Origin: Mycoplasmopsis bovis PG45
GTDB lineage: Bacteria > Bacillota_I > Bacilli_A > Mycoplasmatales > Metamycoplasmataceae
NCBI RefSeq assembly: GCF_000183385.1
Contig: NC_014760.1
Location: 124,001 to 188,000, forward strand
Length of the DNA: 64,000 bases
Direction: 5' to 3'
Part shown: piece by piece, positions 11,459 to 22,011 of the stretch
Numbering within the stretch: the stretch's first letter is position 1
Layout of the letters: each line of letters opens with the position of its first letter
The notes under the pieces: model-generated
Database searches by the model: none
What the model was told of the DNA's origin: nothing
The model's input: only the letters and a program-made list of their open reading frames with translations
Translations under genes and position numbers: made by a program

Positions 11459-11822
11459 ATGAATTTGGTTCTGACTTGCCTTAGTTCTAGTTGCGTCAAT
11501 AATCTTATTAATTTTCATATTTAACTATAAAATAGAGAAAACAGAAAAAATAAATCTTTATATAGATAGCAAAAATAGAATGTACTTGTTGGGTAACAAC
11601 AAATTATTTTATTCATTAAAACAAGGTCAGAAAATTATTTTAAAAATTAATGAAAAAGCATATAACATAAATATTTCAGGTATAAAAATATTAAAGGATA
11701 GCGCTCAAATTGATTTTATTAGCTATGATGACACTCTTAGACAATTATTAAGAAAAGATATGAATATTGATGGCATTATACACTTAGGGGAAACAACCCT
11801 ATTTGAACTTCTATTCAAGTAA
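11436..11822 (+). CDS. Small membrane-anchored protein resembling a stripped-down membrane fusion (HlyD-like) subunit
   Basis: 128 aa, starting inside the exporter gene (23-bp overlap, different frame): MKLTKISRWIWFW, with two TGA Trp codons. A single N-terminal TM helix (LALVLVASIILLIFIF, residues about 14-30) is followed by a roughly 95-residue extracellular part. That part reads KQGQKIILKINEKAY then ISGIKIL, like the beta-barrel domain of HlyD/LcnD accessory proteins. The coiled-coil and lipoyl parts of true HlyD proteins are missing. The overlap implies co-translation with the exporter, so an accessory subunit is the best guess. Homology is by pattern only. Confidence 0.6.
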
Positions 11823-11850
11823 TAAAAGATGAATTTATTATAATAATATT

Positions 11851-12309
11851 ATGGTTATTGTTAATGTAAACATCGAAAACGGCAACTCTTTCAATTTTAA
11901 AGATGAATATGAGGAAATATTACGCAATTTGCAATCCTATTTTAAGTTAGATAGCAAAGAAATATCAGTTGATGTATCTATTGTGAACAATAGGAAAATT
12001 AAAAAGCTCAATAAGCAATATAGGCAAAAAGATTACGCTACAGATATTTTATCATTCGATTTTGGGGATAAAAGTCTGTACAAAGATATGCCTTTTTTAC
12101 CACTAGGTGAGCTTGTAATAAGCCATGAAAAGGTAGAAGAACAGGCTAAAGAATTTGGTCATTCTTTACGCAGAGAATATTGTTATTTATATGCTCATGG
12201 TCTAATTCACTTAATGGGTTATGATCATGAACTTGAGGATGAAAGAGTTGCAATGAATATGATGGTAGATGCAATATTTGATCCACTAAATATTACAAGG
12301 GAGGAGTAA
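11851..12309 (+). CDS. ybeY: Endoribonuclease YbeY (rRNA maturation factor)
   Basis: 152 aa, normal length. It is a zinc-dependent RNase acting in 16S rRNA 3'-end processing and ribosome quality control. The metal motif is HGLIHLMGYDH with His116, His120 and His126, and YATDILSFDF is the conserved strand. TATAAT at 11839-11844 lies only 6 bp before the ATG and there is no SD, so translation may be leaderless. It heads a ybeY-cdd-era cluster, an arrangement common in Firmicutes and Mollicutes. Confidence 0.95.
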   Translation: MVIVNVNIENGNSFNFKDEYEEILRNLQSYFKLDSKEISVDVSIVNNRKIKKLNKQYRQKDYATDILSFDFGDKSLYKDMPFLPLGELVISHEKVEEQAKEFGHSLRREYCYLYAHGLIHLMGYDHELEDERVAMNMMVDAIFDPLNITREE

Positions 12310-12311
12310 AA

Positions 12312-12707
12312 ATGATGGTTGATAAATTGAAAGAATTATTAAAGTATGCATATTGTCCTTGATCTCACTTTCAAGTAGCGGCAATAGCAATTAGTGAAGA
12401 GGGTAAAGAGTATCCAGGAGTTAATGTAGAAAATGCAGCCTTCCCTTCTGGTTTGTGTGCTGAAAGATCAGCTTTATTTGGTTCAGTTGCTCATGGTGCA
12501 AAAGTGGGTACTTTTAAAGAAATTCATATAATTTCTTCAAGCAACGAAATAATTTCGCCATGTGCAGGATGCAGACAAGTGTTATCTGAATTTATGGGAG
12601 ATGATTCGCTAATTTACCAATATAATAATTCTGGTGATAAAGTAAGAGTAAATAAATTAATAGAATTAGTTCCTTATCCAATAAGAACCGAGCAAATTAA
12701 ATCATAG
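12312..12707 (+). CDS. cdd: Cytidine deaminase
   Basis: 131 aa. It converts cytidine/deoxycytidine to uridine/deoxyuridine in pyrimidine salvage. The zinc site is C49-A-E-R with catalytic Glu51, plus PCAGC with Cys84 and Cys87; NVENAAFPSG is the nucleoside-binding strand. SD GGGAGGAG overlaps the end of ybeY, 2 bp upstream. Two adjacent ATGs exist (12312, 12315) and the first is used here. One TGA Trp codon near residue 17. Confidence 0.95.
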
Positions 12708-12718
12708 TTGGTCTAGTT

Positions 12719-13591
12719 ATGAAGGTATGTATTATTAGTATTTTAGGACGTCCAAATGTTGGTAAATCCTCATTATTAAACAAAATTATTAAATATGATC
12801 TTGCTATTGTATCTAACGTTCCGCAAACAACTAGAGATCAAATAATGGGAGTGTACACTGAAAATGATTATCAGTTTGTTTTTGTTGACACGCCCGGAAT
12901 TCATAAACCATTGAATTTGCTAGGGGAGTCATTAAACAAAGAAGCATTTAGCTCAATAAACGACATTGATTGCATTTTATTTTTAACCCCCGTAAATGAA
13001 GAGATTAAGTCAGGGGATAAATTAATTCTAGAAAGAATTGCTAATTCAAAAAATAAAATTGCTGTAATATCAAAAATTGATTTAGCTAAATCACCAGACG
13101 ATATTTCTAAGAAAATTAAGAGCTTAGAAGAATTCAATTTTCAAAAAATCATTTCTGTTTCTAATAAAAATGACAAATCAATTGACTCATTAATTGAAAT
13201 ATTAAAGGAGTATTCATACGAAGCTCCTCCATTTTACGACGAAGACTATATTACAGATAAATCAATGAGATTTATGGCTAAAGAATACATTCGTGAAAGC
13301 GCTATAAATCTTTTAACGGACGAATTGCCGCATTCAATTGCTGTAGAAGTGCAGGATTTTATTGAAGAAGAGGACAGAATAACAATTAACGCCATAATTT
13401 ATGTTAAAAAAGATTCGCAAAAAGGAATTTTAATTGGCAAAGGGGCGTCAATGATTAAAAAAATTGGCACCAATGCTAGAATGAAAATGAGCCATCAGTT
13501 CAATAGTAAAGTTACACTTAATTTAAAGGTAAAAGTTTCTAATAAATGGATCAATGACAAAAGTGCGCTAAAAAAATTTGGCTATAATTAA
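12719..13591 (+). CDS. era: GTPase Era
   Basis: 290 aa. It is a GTP-binding protein of 30S ribosome assembly. G1 is GRPNVGKSS (residues about 10-18), G3 is DTPG, and G4 is SKID in AVISKIDLAK (family consensus NKxD). The C-terminal KH RNA-binding domain contains GILIGKGASMIKKIG. It starts 11 bp after cdd without a clear SD, so translation is probably coupled. It contains no TGA codon. Confidence 0.95.
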   Translation: MKVCIISILGRPNVGKSSLLNKIIKYDLAIVSNVPQTTRDQIMGVYTENDYQFVFVDTPGIHKPLNLLGESLNKEAFSSINDIDCILFLTPVNEEIKSGDKLILERIANSKNKIAVISKIDLAKSPDDISKKIKSLEEFNFQKIISVSNKNDKSIDSLIEILKEYSYEAPPFYDEDYITDKSMRFMAKEYIRESAINLLTDELPHSIAVEVQDFIEEEDRITINAIIYVKKDSQKGILIGKGASMIKKIGTNARMKMSHQFNSKVTLNLKVKVSNKWINDKSALKKFGYN

Positions 13592-13624
13592 AATATAGAG
13601 ATCTTTTAAATAGAAGGAATTATT

Positions 13625-14674
13625 ATGAACAGACAATTGTTAGACAGAATATTTGCTGAAAAAAACGTAGACTGCATAGTGTCATCAGCCCCACAGACTA
13701 GACTATGATATTCAAATGTTCAAACCACTGATGGTTACATTATTATTGAAAAAGATAAAGCATATTTATTTGTTGACAGCAGATACATTGAATATTGTGA
13801 AAAGAATGCAAAAAATGTAGAAGTTAGATTATTAGCTGGAAAATCTCTAAAGGAATTTTTTGACCAAAAAGGCTATAAAAAAGTTGCTTTTGAAAAAGAC
13901 TACATAGTTTATGATGAATTTGACAGATTAGTTAAATTAATTAATCCTAAGACAATTGCATTCATTAAGGGACAAGAATTAAGAATCAAGAAGAGTGAAG
14001 AAGAAATTCAAGCAATGCAAGAAGTTATTAATATTTCATTAAAAGCATATGAAAAATTAATAAGCTGAATTATTCCTGGTATGACTGAAAAGCAAATTGC
14101 AACAAAATTGAACCACTTAATGAAATTATATGGTGCACAAAAAGAAAGTTTTGATGAAATTGTTGCTTCAGGGCCTAACTCTGCTGAACCTCACCATCAT
14201 CCAACTGATAGAAGAATTCGTGATGGTGAATTACTAAAAATTGACTTTGGTGCATTATACAAAGGATTTAGCGCTGACATAACTAGAACAGTTATTTTAG
14301 GAAGACAAAATGTAAGCGACAAGCCTGAACAAGAAAAAATATTAGAAATTGTTAAGGAAGCTGCTCGTTTAGGACGCGAGGCTGTTAAGCCAGGCATTAA
14401 AGCTTCAGATATTGACAAAATTTGTAGAGATTACATTCAAAATAAAGGTTATGGATCATATTTTGTTCACTCAACAGGCCATGGACTAGGTATTGACGTA
14501 CATGAACTTCCTAATGTGAGTTCACACAGTGATTACATTTTAGAAGAAGGAATGATTATTACTGTTGAGCCAGGTATTTACATTCCAGGTCTAGGTGGTG
14601 CAAGAATTGAAGATGATGTATTAGTAACAGCTGATGGTCATCGTGTTCTGACACGTCCAGAAGAAGCAATGTAA
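13625..14674 (+). CDS. pepP: M24-family aminopeptidase (Xaa-Pro aminopeptidase type)
   Basis: 349 aa. An N-terminal creatinase-like domain (to about residue 125) precedes a pita-bread metallopeptidase domain with ligands Asp207 (KIDFGA), Asp218 (SADITR), His286 (STGHGLG), Glu315 (VEPGIY) and Glu329 (ARIEDD). The two-domain layout and length fit proline-specific aminopeptidases rather than methionine aminopeptidase. SD AGAAGGAATT lies upstream. It would release N-terminal residues from Xaa-Pro peptides imported by Opp or made in the cytoplasm. The symbol follows the family; substrate preference is not proven. Confidence 0.88.
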
Positions 14675-14791
14675 AAGTTGCAAAACAAGAAATTATAAGC
14701 CTTCTTTTTTATGCTTTTAGTGCCCAATTTCTACTAAATAATGAGTAGTTTTTTAACTTTTTGCTAAATATTTAATAAAATTCATATCACT

Positions 14792-16228
14792 ATGAAAGAA
14801 CTAGAAAAGATAACACCTTTAGAATTAGATTTTGCTAGATGATATACTGATGTTGTGAAACAAGGAAACTTGATTGAGTATGGTCCAGTTAAGGGAACAA
14901 TGATTTTTAAACCTAATTCATTTGGCATATGAGAGCAAATACAGAAAGCATTAAATGGAATTTTTAATTCCTTAAAAATTCAAAATGTTTATCTTCCTTT
15001 ATTTATTCCAGACAGGTTATTAGCCAAAGAAAAAGAGCATATAGCTGGTTTTAATCCTGAATTAGCAACAATAACTAAAGTAGGTGACAAAGATTTAGAA
15101 CAAAAAATTTATGTAAGACCAACATCTGAGGTTTTATTTGCTGATTTATTTAAAAAAATGATTGTTTCTCACAAGGATCTACCAATTTTATACAATCAAT
15201 GGGCAAATGTGGTTAGATGAGAAAAGACAACAAACCCTTTTTTAAGAAACAGAGAATTTTTATGACAAGAAGGTCATACATGTCATAAAAGTGCAATTGA
15301 AGCTAGAAAACTAACGCGCGATATGATCAATGTTTATGCTAAATTTTTAAAAAATTATTTAGCAATACCAACTATTATTGGTAAAAAGACTCCATACGAA
15401 AAATTTGCCGGCGCTTGCTCTACATACACAGTTGAAGCTATGATGAAAGATGGCAAGGCACTGCAAGCAGGGACTAGTCACTATTTAGCACAAAACTTTT
15501 CTAAGAAATTTGAAATATCTTTTAAAAATGATAAAAATGAAGATGAATTTGTATATCAAACATCATGAGGTGTCTCTACAAGGTTATTAGGCGCAATTAT
15601 AATGACCCATGGTGATAACAGGGGAATTATTATTCCTCCTAAAGTTGCTCCTGTTCAAGTTGATATTTTAGAATTATTTGCTAATAAGCAGCCAAGAGTT
15701 CATGATTTTTGTCAAGAATTAGTAAAACAATTAGAAAGAAAGTTCAGAGTAAGGCTGGATTCAACTGACAAATCTCCTGGATATAAAGCTTCAAATTCTG
15801 AAATTCAAGGTGTACCACTTAGGATTGAAGTTGGCCCTAAAGATCTAGAAAATAAAACTGTCACTATAGTTCGTAGGGACACCTTAGAAAAAACTATAGT
15901 TGATATATCAGAAGTGAAAAGCAAGGTTCGTGAATTACTTGCTCAAATTCATAATAATCTTTATGAAAATGCAAAGAAGAAATTAGATGAAAATACTGTC
16001 CTTGTCGATAACTATGAAGAGTTTAAAGAAAAAATTAAGGAAAATAAGTTCGTTTTAGCCCCATTTTGCTGTGCTGAAGAAGCCGAAAAACAAATCAAAG
16101 ATGAAACAGGCGCAACTACTAGATGCATTCCTAGAAAAAATCTAAAACCTGGAAAATCTAATAAATGTATTTTTGAAGGCTGTAGATCGCAAACTAATAA
16201 ATATGTAATTTTTGCTAAAGCATATTAG
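14792..16228 (+). CDS. proS: Prolyl-tRNA synthetase
   Basis: 478 aa with several TGA Trp codons. It charges tRNA-Pro. The class II motif 2 region is WRWEKTTNPFLRNREFLWQ-like, followed by EGHTCHKS and a long catalytic core. The C-terminal part (FCCAEEAEKQIKDETGATTR, then CIFEGC) matches the zinc-binding-like tail of the short archaeal/eukaryote-type ProRS, which mycoplasmas carry, rather than the roughly 570-residue bacterial form with an editing insert. TAAAAT at 14776-14781 lies 10 bp before the ATG and no SD is seen, so it may be leaderless. Confidence 0.95.
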
Positions 16229-16284
16229 TTATTAACTATTGATAGCGGTTTTATTTTCATAAATTATGATGACATGAGGAATTT

Positions 16285-16656
16285 ATGATGAATGGCATAT
16301 CGCTTCATAATGTTTTAAACTATACAATGACAGACTTAGAAAAATACAAGTTTGTTGCAACAATTTGCAGAATTGAAAAAGCACGTGCTAAATTAGATGA
16401 AAAAAGTTCTTTGTTTTCTAGTGACAGAAATAAGATGAATTATACTGGACGCTCTTTTTTCTCAGAAAAGTTCAACAGGGCATTAGAGTGCTTAGAAGAT
16501 AATTATAAGCATTTGATTACCAAAGAATTTTTAGAAAAAGAGAACAACTACTGGTATGAAGAATTTTACTCAAAAACAACATATTATAAGTATCGCAAAA
16601 ATGCAGTAAACGAGTTTTTAGCATACTATTTAGATAAAGATCAAACTATTATTTAG
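16285..16656 (+). CDS. Hypothetical cytoplasmic protein, 123 aa
   Basis: Starts with two ATGs (16285, 16288) behind GAGGAAT, ends at TAG. It is rich in Lys, Glu, Tyr and Phe, with no TM segment or signal peptide. The sequence ends in TTYYKYRKNAVNEFLAYYL, suggesting a compact helical protein. I recognise no family. It lies between proS and a terminator hairpin, apparently with its own promoter. Confidence 0.7.
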   Translation: MMNGISLHNVLNYTMTDLEKYKFVATICRIEKARAKLDEKSSLFSSDRNKMNYTGRSFFSEKFNRALECLEDNYKHLITKEFLEKENNYWYEEFYSKTTYYKYRKNAVNEFLAYYLDKDQTII

Positions 16657-16661
16657 CACCA

Positions 16662-16693
16662 AAAAGCAAGAGATGAAGTCTTTTGCTTTTCTT
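16662..16693 (+). terminator. Terminator after the 123-aa gene
   Basis: AAAAGCAA (16662-16669) pairs with TTGCTTTT (16683-16690) around a 13-base loop. The T-rich 3' arm gives termination in the forward direction. Confidence 0.55.
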
Positions 16694-16771
16694 ATATAGA
16701 AGCAATTGAGCAGAATAATTTTTTACAAATTTTATATAATAAAAATACTATACAAAAAGGGAGCTTGAAAT

Positions 16772-18589
16772 ATGAGTATTTCCGAAACAATTTGAGCAAA
16801 CTATGATCCTAATTCGAATTATTTGCCACTAAAAGATATATTTATTGAGAATGCAAAAGAGTATTTTGAGAATGCTGTTGCACAGTCAGGAATTTCTAAA
16901 GATGAGTGTAAATCTTTAGCTAGAAAATATGAAAATACCGCAATAAAGAAGAGCAAGACACAAAAAGCAACCAAATCTTTCCTAGGCTTATTTATAGCCT
17001 TTTTTGTCATTGCCATTTTACTATTTGTTTGATTTGGGCTTGTTTTGTGACTACAAATATTGCCACACATAAATGATAAGTCATATAGTACAAGTGATTT
17101 AGTCAGCGTGATTGTTTCACCAATATTAGGTGCAATTTTGATGGGTCTTTCTCTTGGATTATTTTTAATAAGATACTTAAAAAATAGAAAACAATTAATT
17201 AGAGACAGAATTAACGAAAAAAAGGCATATGATGCTGTAATTGAGGCAATTAAGCCATTGAATAATTTATTACTAAAGCACGGCATTAAGGAAGAAATTT
17301 TGCAAAAAACTATGCCGGAAGTTAAATTAAACAAATACTTAATGGCTGAGTGGCATAGAGAATTTATTGACGAATATGGCGGAAAAATTCTTTTAGGTAA
17401 GGATGAAAATACATATTGCAATTCAATTTTAAGTGGAACCTTATTTAACTCTCCATTTATTTTTGTCGGCAAGCGTGGCTGAAAGTATGTTGATAAAGAA
17501 TATGAAGGGTCAATTGTTGTAACTTGGACTGAAATTTATACAGCAGGAAACGAAACCAAAAGCAGAGTTAGATCAGAAGTTCTTACTGCTACTGTCACAA
17601 AACCAGCTCCAGAATTTAGCGATGATAATTTTTTACTTTTCGGGACTAATGTTTGCACGAATCTAAACTTTTTCAGAAGGCCTACTAGTGTCAATGCAAT
17701 GAATGAACGCGAAATAGAAAAATTTGTGAAGAAAAACAGTGATGAATTAGTTAAACTAACTGAAAAATCAATTGCAAGTAACAATTCATTTAGAGCAATG
17801 AATAACACAAAGTTTGAAGTATTGTTCAACGCATTAAACAGAAATGATGAAAAAGAGTTCCGTATGATGTTTACTCCTATAGCACAGAAGAATATGGTGA
17901 ATTTACTTCTTGATAAAAATAACGGTTATGGCGATAATTTTAAGTTCACAAAGCAAGGAAATGTAAATTTAATTGAAAATACTCAATTACTAATGGATGC
18001 TGAAATATTCAAAAAATCTATTGAATGCGAGTCATACTCTTATGATCAAATTGCGGAATTATTTATACAAAACTTAACTAAGTTTTTTAGAGAATTTTAC
18101 TTTAGTATAGCTCCTTTATTAAGTGTTCCTGATTACGTTTTATCTGAAGATCAAACACTTAATGCAGAAAATGACAGTAGGCTGTCATACTATGAGTTAG
18201 AAAGAATTGCTTATGATGCAATAAGTAAAAAAGTTAATACATCATGAACAGAAACTGATTTTGTTGTAAATATTAATGAAATTGGAAATGTGACGGATAG
18301 AGACGAAGAATTTAGCGTTGAAGCGCAAGGATTTTCAACTACAATGCAAACTGACTATGTTACAAAATTGGGACCTGATGGTGCACTTCATACCATCCCT
18401 GTGCCATGAACTAAATATGATCCTGAATATCATGAGTTTGTAATTAAAGTTGGGAAAATCAAAAACTATGAAAATAAGAGCTCATATATTAGTGAATTTG
18501 ATGAAGTACTACAAGAAATTAGAGATGAAAATTCACCTTTAACTGAAGCTAGCGTACTTTCTAACGCTGTTAGAATCTTTGATAATTAG
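16772..18589 (+). CDS. DUF3137-like two-TM membrane protein
   Basis: 605 aa with several TGA Trp codons. SD AAAGGGAG precedes the ATG. Two TM helices are visible at about residues 70-98 (FLGLFIAFFVIAILLFVWFGLV-type) and 108-130 (VIVSPILGAILMGLSLGLFLI), followed by a long soluble region. The region after TM2 contains YVDKEYEGS and WTEIYTAG-type strands, then NNTKFEVLFNAL and FTPIAQKNMVNLL, consistent with DUF3137 proteins. It is directly upstream of lemA, and such pairs recur in Mollicutes and Firmicutes. The biochemical role is unknown. Confidence 0.72.
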
Positions 18590-18597
18590 ATTCTGCA

Positions 18598-18624
18598 CTT
18601 TATATTACATAATGTAATATAAAG
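18598..18624. repeat. 27-bp perfect palindrome between the DUF3137-like gene and lemA
   Basis: CTTTATATTACAT and ATGTAATATAAAG flank one A. It lies 9 bp after the upstream stop codon. There is no T run after it, so it is a poor intrinsic terminator. It could be an operator or mRNA stability element. Confidence 0.6.
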
Positions 18625-18684
18625 CCAAAGACTTACGAAAATTGCTATATAATTTTTATATTAATAACTGTTTTAAGGAGAGAT

Positions 18685-19383
18685 ATGGCAAATCAATTAG
18701 ATGAATTAACAGGCCCAGTTAATGCTGAAGGTAGGGACATTAATGTCATTCAAAAACAAATACCAGCAAAGGTAACATGAAGATCAACGCTATTTGAAGT
18801 TATACTATGACTATTGGGTATAATTCCAGGCTTAGTTTTCTTATTTGTAAAAATTAAAGCCAAAAACTATTTGCAAAAATTAGAACAACAAGTTCAAGCA
18901 CAATCGTCAACAGTAGATAATTACTTAGAAAACAGAGTTCAACTTATGATTAATGCTGTGTCAATTGCAAGAGAAGCAGTACAATTTGAAACAAATGTTT
19001 TAGAAAAAGTTACAGCATACAGAAGCGGACTTAATATCAATGAAAGTAATCGTTCATTAGTTGCTAAAGACATTGACGAAACCTTTAATTCTGTTGTTTC
19101 AGGGCTTCAAGGACTAAGATCTGTAAATGTGCAATTTGAAAGATATCCAGAACTAAAAGCCCATGATTTACTTAAGAAAGTTATGGACGATAATAGAAGA
19201 AGCCAGGCTGAAATTACAGCTTCAAGAGATCTTTATAATGATGTAGTAACCTTATGAAACAAGTCAATTTTTGAATGACCAGCTAAAGCAATTGTTGCTT
19301 CTAAAGAAGGATACACAACCAGAATTCCATTTGCAGCTAGTCGGGAAATTAAAGAAAAAGCCAGATCAAATTTTATGGCCTAA
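18685..19383 (+). CDS. lemA: LemA family protein
   Basis: 232 aa. SD TAAGGAGA is 6-7 bp upstream of the ATG. About 35 N-terminal residues precede a TM helix (VILWLLGIIPGLVFLFV). A helical domain follows: NYLENRVQLMINAVSIAREAVQFE, then a region ending IPFAASREIKEKARSNF. LemA proteins have an N-out helix and a helical-bundle domain (VSxARxAVKFE-like), which is well matched. Function is unknown across the family. It sits with the DUF3137-like gene and ends in a strong terminator. Confidence 0.85.
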
Positions 19384-19390
19384 AATGCGC

Positions 19391-19414
19391 AAAGACGGCA
19401 ATGACCGTCTTTTT
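19391..19414 (+). terminator. Terminator after lemA
   Basis: AAAGACGG and CCGTCTTT form a perfect 8-bp stem with a CAATGA loop, followed by a T run. Confidence 0.85.
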
Positions 19415-19493
19415 AATGCATTTTAAAAAAGGCATCATTTCCATATTAAAATTTATATTTTTTTGACCGCACTTTAAACACCTTAATTTACAT

Positions 19494-19499
19494 TATAAT
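19494..19499 (+). promoter_or_regulatory. Probable -10 box of the phosphoketolase gene
   Basis: TATAAT 67 bp before the xfp ATG, with TTTAAA at 15 bp spacing as a weak -35. The leader ends in a strong AAAAGGAGG ribosome binding site at 19553-19561. Confidence 0.45.
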
Positions 19500-19565
19500 T
19501 TTTTATACCAAAAATATTTAAAGTCTTGTTGTGAGTATATCAATAAAACTTCAAAAGGAGGAATT

Positions 19566-21953
19566 ATGAAAAAGTCACACGATTATGATAGCAAAGAGTA
19601 TTTAAGCTTAGTTGATGCTTGATGAAGAGCTGCTAATTATTTATCTGTTGGTCAAATGTACTTGAGAAATAATCCATTATTAAAAACTCCGCTTACTAAT
19701 AATGATGTAAAAATTTATCCAATTGGTCACTGAGGAACAGTACCAGGACAAAATTTTATTTATGCACATTTAAACAGAATAATAAATAAATATGATCTTA
19801 ATATGTTCTTTATAAGTGGCCCAGGTCATGGTGGACAAGTTATTGCTTCAAATACATATCTAGATGGTTCATATACTGAATTATTTCCACATGTAACCAG
19901 AGACATTAAGGGAATGACACATTTATTTAAATACTTCTCTTTCCCTGGTGGAACAGCTAGTCATGCTGCTCCTGAATGTCCTGGATCTATACATGAAGGT
20001 GGTGAATTAGGTTATTCATTATCTCATGCTGCAGGCGCAATTTTAGATAATCCTGATGTAATAGCCGCTACTGTTGTTGGTGATGGAGAGTCAGAAACTG
20101 GTCCACTTTCTGCAGGATGATTCATCAACTCATTTATTAATCCTGCCAATGATGGGGCTGTGTTGCCAATTCTTCACGTTAATGGCGGTAAAATTTCTAA
20201 CCCTACAATTTGATCTAGAAGAAGCAATGAAGAATTAACTTCATACTTTTCTGGCGCTGGCTGAAAACCATTTATTGTTGAAGGTAGTGAGCCTGAACAT
20301 ATGCATCGAGAAATGGCAAAAGCCTTAGATGCAAGCATTGAATTAATCAAAAAATATCAAGCTGAAGCTAGAAAAAATGGCGCAGAAAAAGCCAAAAGAC
20401 CACAATGACCTATGATTGTTCTTAAATCACCAAAAGGATGAACTGGTCCTAAGTTATGAAATAATGAGGCAATAGAAGGGAGCTTTAGAGCACACCAAGT
20501 TCCTGTTCCTGTTTCAGCAGAAAAAATGGAACACATTGATGCATTGGAAAACTGATTAAAATCATATAAACCAGAAGAATTATTTGATGAAAATGCCCAA
20601 TTGAGGCCTGAAATAGCTACAATTGCACCAAAAGGTGATAGAAGAATGGGCAAAAACCCTGTTGCTAATGGTGGAATAAATCCTAGAGCAATTAATGTAG
20701 GTGATTGAACCAAATTTGCCTTAGATATTAAGCAACCTGGAAAAGTTATTAATCAAGATATGGTAACTTTAGGTACATATCTAGGTGAGTTAAGTAAGCT
20801 TAACAAAGATAATTTTAGAGTTTGAGGACCTGATGAACACAAGTCAAATAGACTTTATGAAATGTTCAAAGTTACTGACCGTCAATGATTAGACAGAATT
20901 GATGAAAAGTATGATGAATCTTTATCACCAGTAGGAAGAATTATTGACTCACAACTGTCAGAACACCAAGCTGAAGGTATGCTTGAGGGTTATGTTTTAA
21001 CAGGAAGACATGGTGTCTTTGCTTCATATGAATCATTTTTAAGAGTAGTTGATTCAATGCTTACTCAACATATGAAATGAGTCAAAAAGGCTTTAGATAT
21101 TCCTTGAAGAAATGACTATCCTTCACTTAATGTTATAGCAACTTCAAATGCTTTCCAACAAGATCATAATGGTTATACACACCAAGACCCTGGTTTAATA
21201 GGACACTTGGCAGATAAAAGACCTGAATTAATAAGAGAATATCTTCCAGCAGATACAAACACTCTACTTGCAACAATGGCTAAAGCGCTTAAAGAGAGAA
21301 ATGCTATAAACTTAATTATTTCATCTAAGCAACCAAGACATCAATTCTTTAGTAAAGAAGAAGCTATTGAACTAGTTGAACAAGGCGTTAAAATCATTGA
21401 CTGAGCTTCAAATATTAAGCCAAATGAAGAGCCAGATTTAGTTGTAGCTGCTTCTGGAACTGAATCAACAATTGAATCGCTGGCTACAATAACATATCTT
21501 CGTGAATATTTCCCTGAACTTAAAATTAGATTTGTAAACGTTTTAGATTTACTAAAATTAAGACATCCAAGTATTGATCCTAGAGGATTAAGTGATAAAG
21601 AGTTTGACAAAATATTTACAAAAGATAAACCTATCTTATTTGCTTTCCATGGATATGAAGCAATTTTAAGAGACATATTCTTCCTACGTTCTAATCATAA
21701 TCTTATAACTCATGGTTATAGAGAAAATGGTGATATAACTACTTCATTTGACATTCGTTTACTTAGCGAAATGGACAGGTTCCATATGGCAGCTAATGTT
21801 GCTAGAAAAATAGTTCCAGTTGTAGGTGAAGCAAAAGCAAATGAATTAGCAAAAATAATGGAAGATAAGATCAAAGAACATAGAGCATATATTAAAGAGT
21901 ATGGTACGGACTTGCCTGAAGTTAAAGCTTGAGAGTGAACGCCATATAAATAA
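19566..21953 (+). CDS. xfp: Xylulose-5-phosphate/fructose-6-phosphate phosphoketolase
   Basis: 795 aa with many TGA Trp codons, full length for the family. It is a thiamine-diphosphate enzyme splitting xylulose-5-P (or fructose-6-P) with phosphate into acetyl-phosphate and an aldose phosphate. Visible motifs are GPGHGG near the N-terminus, the TPP/Mg motif [16 protein letters not shown] and the C-terminal GENGDITT-like stretch. SD AAAAGGAGG is among the strongest in the window. Its product acetyl-phosphate feeds the pta/ackA pair at 47.9-50.1 kb, which suggests ATP generation from pentoses or nucleosides. Confidence 0.96.
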
Positions 21954-21960
21954 AAATAAA

Positions 21961-21987
21961 ATATTGGCATTGACCAATATTTTTTTA
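21961..21987 (+). terminator. Terminator after phosphoketolase
   Basis: ATATTGG and CCAATAT pair around CATTGA, followed by TTTTTTT. Confidence 0.85.
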
Positions 21988-22011
21988 CCCCTGTTTTATA
22001 GGCAAAGCAGC

